Assembly (NCBI GenBank): GCA_934655755.1
Contig: CAKUHA010000001.1
Location: 62,001 to 126,000, forward strand
DNA: 64,000 bases
Direction: 5' to 3'
Origin: an uncultured Collinsella sp.
Lineage (GTDB): Bacteria; Actinomycetota; Coriobacteriia; Coriobacteriales; Coriobacteriaceae
Positions 60,468 to 64,000 of the stretch are shown one piece after another. A program made the position numbers and the translations under genes. How positions within the stretch are numbered: position 1 is the first letter of the stretch; each line of letters begins with the position of its first letter. The notes beneath the pieces were generated by a model that was given only the letters and a program-made list of their open reading frames with translations, was not told the DNA's origin and made no database searches.

Positions 60468-61631
60468 ATGCAGGCATCGCAGCGTCTCGACCGCTTTGGC
60501 GCGGAGGTTTTCGCCTCGCTCAACAACAAGCTTCTTGCGCTTAAGGCCCAGGGCAAGACCATTTACAACATGAGCGTGGGCACGCCCGACTTTAAGCCGT
60601 ACGACCACGTGGTCGAGGCGCTGACCCAGGCCGCCCAGGACCCCGAGATGTGGAAGTACGCCCTGCGCGACCTGCCCGAGCTCAAGCAGGCCGTGTGCGA
60701 TTACTACGAGCGCCGCTTTGGCGTTTCGGGCATTACGCCGTCCATGGTGCAGTCGTGCAACGGCACACAGGAGGGCGTGGGTCACTTGGGCCTGGCGCTG
60801 CTCGACCCGGGCGATACCATTCTGGTGCCCGATCCGTGCTACCCGGTCTTTGAGGCGGGCGCCAAGATCGCCGACGCCAAGCTCGAGTACTACCCGCTGG
60901 TTGCCGAGCACAATTACCTGCCCTATGTGGCAGGCATCGACCCCGAGGTCGCCGACCGCGCCAAGTACATGATCGTGTCGCTGCCCGCCAACCCGGTGGG
61001 TTCGGTGGGCACGCCCGAGGTCTACGAGGAGATTATCGCCTTCGCCCGCGAGCACGACCTGCTGATCGTCCACGACAACGCCTATTCGGATATCGTGTTC
61101 GACGGCGAGCCGGGCGGCAGTTTCTTGCAGTATCCCGGTGCGCTCGAGGTGGGTGTGGAGTTCTTCTCGCTCTCCAAGTCGTTTAACGTCACCGGTGCCC
61201 GCATCGGCTTTTTGGTCGGTCGCGAGGACGTGGTCTCGGCCTTTGCCAAGCTGCGCAGCCAGATCGACTTTGGCATGTTCTTCCCGATTCAGAAGGCGGC
61301 TATTGCCTGCCTGAACGGTCCGCGCGATGAGGTCGAGGCGCAGCGTCTGAAGTACCAGGAGCGTCGCGATGCCCTGTGCGATGGTCTTGAGGGCCTGGGC
61401 TGGGAGCGCCCCAACGCGCATGGCTCCATGTTCGTGTGGGCCAAGCTCCCCTGTGGCCGCACCGATTCGATGGCGTTTTGCGAGGAGCTCATGGAGAAGG
61501 CCGGCGTTGTCGTGACGCCGGGCGCGAGCTTTGGTCCTTCGGGCGAGGGGCACGTGCGCATGGCGCTGGTGCTGCCACCCGATCAGATCGCTTTGGCTGT
61601 TGAGGCTATTCGCGAGGCGGGCCTGTATTAG
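60468..61631 (+). CDS. Class I/II PLP aminotransferase (DapL/AlaC-like)
   Basis: 387 residues; ATG 60468 follows GAAAGGTGGCACC. YNMSVGTPDFKPYDHVVEAL at the N-terminus, SCNGTQEGVGHLGLALLDPGD, VPDPCYPVFEAGAKIA, HDNAYSDIVFDG with the PLP Asp, and the Schiff-base Lys in SLSKSFNVTGARIGF. These match LL-diaminopimelate aminotransferases and related alanine/glutamate transaminases. Substrate is uncertain: lysine/peptidoglycan synthesis (DapL) or alanine formation are both plausible. No other dap gene is near. Confidence 0.85.
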   Translation: MQASQRLDRFGAEVFASLNNKLLALKAQGKTIYNMSVGTPDFKPYDHVVEALTQAAQDPEMWKYALRDLPELKQAVCDYYERRFGVSGITPSMVQSCNGTQEGVGHLGLALLDPGDTILVPDPCYPVFEAGAKIADAKLEYYPLVAEHNYLPYVAGIDPEVADRAKYMIVSLPANPVGSVGTPEVYEEIIAFAREHDLLIVHDNAYSDIVFDGEPGGSFLQYPGALEVGVEFFSLSKSFNVTGARIGFLVGREDVVSAFAKLRSQIDFGMFFPIQKAAIACLNGPRDEVEAQRLKYQERRDALCDGLEGLGWERPNAHGSMFVWAKLPCGRTDSMAFCEELMEKAGVVVTPGASFGPSGEGHVRMALVLPPDQIALAVEAIREAGLY

Positions 61632-61831
61632 GGACTCGTTCCTGCGAGTCAATAGCTCGAAACCGATTTCGTGCAGTTATTTTACGAATTCTGCAAACAT
61701 TTTCGGCAAACGGTCGATTTTTGGCTGCGAATAGGAGCATAATCAAAGTCCCGATTGGATGTATTGGGATTACGGCAAGCCGCTCGGGTCGCCCTGGGCG
61801 GTTTGTTTGTGGAGAGAGATGGGAGTTTGTA

Positions 61832-62782
61832 ATGGTTAACGAGAAGAAGGTCGCTATTGTCGGCTGCGGTTTCGTCGGTTCGTCTTCGGCGTTCGCACTG
61901 ATGCAGAGTGGTCTGTTCTCCGAGATGGTCCTCATCGACGTGGACAAGAACCGCGCCGAGGGCGAGGCCCTGGACATCGCGCACGGCATGACGTTTGCCG
62001 AGCCGATGAAGATCTACGCCGGCGATTACTCTGATGTCGCCGACGCCGCTATGATCGTCGTCACCGCTGGCGCTGCCCAGAAGCCCGGCGAGACCCGCCT
62101 GGACCTGGTCAACAAGAACGTCAACATCTTTAAGTCCATCATCCCCGAGATTAAGAAGTCCGGCTTTGACGGCATCTTGCTGATCGTCTCCAACCCGGTG
62201 GACGTTCTGACCTATGCCGCTATCAAGATGTCCGGCCTGCCCGAGGGCCACGTTATCGGCTCCGGTACCGTGCTCGACACCGGTCGTCTGCAGCAGATGC
62301 TCGGTGCCCACGTCGAGGTTGACCCGCGCGACGTCCAGGCTTACGTCATGGGCGAGCACGGCGACTCCGAGTTCGTCGCTTGGTCCAGCGCTCAGGTTGC
62401 CGGCGTGCCGCTGAGCACCTTCTGCGAGCTTCACGGCCATCTGGAGCATGAGGCTGCCGAGAAGCGTATCGCCGAGGACGTCAAGAACTCCGCCTACACC
62501 ATCATCGAGAAGAAGCACGCCACCTACTATGGCGTCGCCATGGCTGTTAAGCGTATCTGCACTGCCGTCATGCGTGACGAGCAGACTGTTCTTCCCGTCT
62601 CCTCGCTCATGGTGGGCGAGTATGGCCTGTCCGATCTGGCCATCTCCATGCCGACCGTCGTCGGCCGCGATGGCGTTGTCTGTCGCGTCCCCGTGCCGCT
62701 GAACGAGTCCGAGCAGGGCGAGCTCACCGCTTCTGCCAAGGCCCTCAAGGACATTATCGACAGCGTTGATTTCTCCTGCTAA
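61832..62782 (+). CDS. ldh: L-lactate dehydrogenase
   Basis: 316 residues; ATG 61832 follows GGGAGTTTGTA. Rossmann loop VAIVGCGFVGSSSAFAL, the NAD Asp in VLIDVDKNRAEGEALDIAHG, substrate-binding Arg in KPGETRLDLVNKN, SNPVDVLTY and catalytic His in VMGEHGDSEFVAW. QKPGETR rather than the malate-type QMPGMSR loop favours lactate. It reduces pyruvate to L-lactate in fermentation. Codon use is strongly biased, as for a highly expressed gene. Terminator at 62815. Confidence 0.93.
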   Translation: MVNEKKVAIVGCGFVGSSSAFALMQSGLFSEMVLIDVDKNRAEGEALDIAHGMTFAEPMKIYAGDYSDVADAAMIVVTAGAAQKPGETRLDLVNKNVNIFKSIIPEIKKSGFDGILLIVSNPVDVLTYAAIKMSGLPEGHVIGSGTVLDTGRLQQMLGAHVEVDPRDVQAYVMGEHGDSEFVAWSSAQVAGVPLSTFCELHGHLEHEAAEKRIAEDVKNSAYTIIEKKHATYYGVAMAVKRICTAVMRDEQTVLPVSSLMVGEYGLSDLAISMPTVVGRDGVVCRVPVPLNESEQGELTASAKALKDIIDSVDFSC

Positions 62783-62814
62783 ATCAAGCTCGTTTGCTAG
62801 CAGGCTACAATGAA

Positions 62815-62847
62815 GGCGTCCAGGCCCCACGGCCCGGGCGCCTTTTT
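62815..62847 (+). terminator. Terminator of ldh
   Basis: GGCGTCCAGGCC (62815-62826) can pair with GGCCCGGGCGCC (62831-62842), with a few mismatches in the middle, then TTTTTT. Confidence 0.8.
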
Positions 62848-62897
62848 TGGTGCATTGGGGTCAGGTTGCTTTGCACCAGTGTTGATGGGGGAGAGGC

Positions 62898-64000
62898 ATG
62901 TCGGATTCGCCTAACTTTTTGACCTATGCCCAGACGGCGTTCGATTCGTTTGAGGAGCGGTCGTTCTGCGCGGTGGACAGCCTGGTGCTTGCGTGGCTGT
63001 CGTATTTGCGCTTGCCGGGTGATATGCCGGAGCTTGCCGACTGGCAGGGGCTGGACGTGCGCGAGCTGCTACGTGCCGAGTGCTACCAGGACATGATTGG
63101 CGACCTGTGGGATCCGGAGGAGAGTCGCGCCTTGCTGGAGGCTGTTGCGGCAAGTCCTCGCTACCGTGGCGTGCACGTTTGCGGCTATCGTGCCGTGAAC
63201 GACGTGACGGCGACGGAGCAGTTTGCAGCCATGACGTTCCGCTTTCCGGCAGGATTCAGCTACCTTTCCTTCCGTGGGACCGACAGTACGATCGTGGGCT
63301 GGAAAGAGGACTTTAACATGGCGTTCCGGTGCCCCGTGCCCTCTCAGGAATCTGCGGCGCGCTACGTGGACGAGGCGGCGGCCGCGATTGATGGACCGCT
63401 CTTGTGCGGAGGCCATTCCAAGGGCGGCAACTTGGCGGTGTATGGCGCGGTGATGTGCTCTGATGCCGCTCGCGACCGGATCGAGCGGGCCTTCTCCCAT
63501 GATGGCCCCGGCTTTGTCGAGGAGTTCCTGAGCGGTGACGCCTTTGCGGGCCTGTCCGGTCGCATCGACAAGACGCTTCCCCAGTCGTCGATTTTCGGCA
63601 TGATGTTCGAGACGCAGGAAGATTACGCCATTGTCGAGAGCACCGAGTTCAGCCTGCTGCAGCACAATCCCTTCAGCTGGGTTGTCGACGGCTGCGACTT
63701 TGTGTATTGCGAGCGACTGTCTGCCGGCGCTCGATACGTTGATGGTTCTATTCGTGAGATGCTGCTTACAGTGGGGCCTGCCGAGCGCGAGCGCTTTGTG
63801 GACGCGCTGTTCTCCGTGTTTGAGGCTACGGGGGCCGAACGGTTTGCGGATATCGCTGGGAATCTGCGTGAGAGCCTACCGGTGATGCTCCAGGCTGCCC
63901 AAGGTTTCGACAAGGATACGCGCCGCTTTATTTCGCAGACTATCGCAGCGATCCTTAAGTGTGCGCTGCTGCCCAAGCGCCCCGAACTCAACGTTCCCGC
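62898..64000 (+). CDS. Mbeg1-like (DUF2974) alpha/beta hydrolase, N-terminal part
   Basis: At least 367 codons, open at the right edge of the window, so the stop is not seen. ATG 62898 follows GGGGGAGAGGC. N-terminal FLTYAQTAFDSFEERSFCAVDSLVLAWLSYL is the family start; FSYLSFRGTDSTIVGWKEDF and the nucleophile elbow LCGGHSKGGNLAVYGA (Gly-His-Ser-Lys-Gly) follow, then FSHDGPGFVEEFL with a likely acid residue. The family resembles class 3 lipases and is common in gut Firmicutes and Actinobacteria; the substrate is unknown. No signal peptide, so it should act in the cytoplasm. Confidence 0.83.
   Translation, partial: MSDSPNFLTYAQTAFDSFEERSFCAVDSLVLAWLSYLRLPGDMPELADWQGLDVRELLRAECYQDMIGDLWDPEESRALLEAVAASPRYRGVHVCGYRAVNDVTATEQFAAMTFRFPAGFSYLSFRGTDSTIVGWKEDFNMAFRCPVPSQESAARYVDEAAAAIDGPLLCGGHSKGGNLAVYGAVMCSDAARDRIERAFSHDGPGFVEEFLSGDAFAGLSGRIDKTLPQSSIFGMMFETQEDYAIVESTEFSLLQHNPFSWVVDGCDFVYCERLSAGARYVDGSIREMLLTVGPAERERFVDALFSVFEATGAERFADIAGNLRESLPVMLQAAQGFDKDTRRFISQTIAAILKCALLPKRPELNVP

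Overview
The window reads as one stretch of a Coriobacteriia chromosome, most like Collinsella. This is an inference from the G/C-rich codon third positions, strong GGAGG-type ribosome binding sites, a fermentative gene set (L-lactate dehydrogenase, iron alcohol dehydrogenase, 4Fe-4S aldo/keto reductase, flavodoxin), DUF3793, and Gram-positive secreted proteins with single C-terminal anchors. No rRNA, tRNA, CRISPR array or complete insertion sequence was seen. Genes are dense and mostly separated by strong hairpin terminators.

Left part (1-16.5 kb): the start of an M19 dipeptidase, a SlyD-like FKBP plus UreE-like pair, a HAD phosphatase, a PerR/Fur regulator, acylphosphatase, a Gfo/Idh oxidoreductase and RNase HI. 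A LysR regulator is divergent from metY, whose mRNA leader carries a good promoter, a 17-codon upstream ORF with Cys and Met codons, and alternative hairpins. Then come a secreted YG-rich protein, a PanE-like reductase, a cyclase-family hydrolase, an aldo/keto reductase, endonuclease IV and a polar amino acid ABC transporter.

Middle part (16.5-37.7 kb): a cobalamin riboswitch precedes a 1517-residue anchored surface protein with a toroid-like C-terminal region, a candidate B12-capture protein. Next are flavodoxin/DUF3793, a copper-type HMA protein behind a CsoR-like operator, a Y-family polymerase with a YolD-like partner behind two LexA boxes, PAP2, an orphan alcohol dehydrogenase half-domain with an SMR transporter, and PII-potABCD-ornithine cyclodeaminase-like genes. 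These are followed by a four-subunit HcnABC/opine-oxidase-like complex and an iron alcohol dehydrogenase. Together the last two blocks look like an amine or N-substituted amino acid uptake and oxidation locus.

Right part (37.8-64 kb): pgi; an unusual operon of an unknown protein, a ClpP-like protease and a soluble TraG/VirD4-like ATPase, headed by short direct repeats; sugar phosphatases and a FrlD-like kinase; a MITE-like element; tcdA-tatD; a 28-residue holin-like toxin candidate; sdpRI; ettA; a treR/treP/treC trehalose locus flanked by two copies of one hairpin; two unknown proteins; a DUF4160 pair; nadE; an aminotransferase; ldh; and the start of an Mbeg1-like hydrolase cut by the window end.
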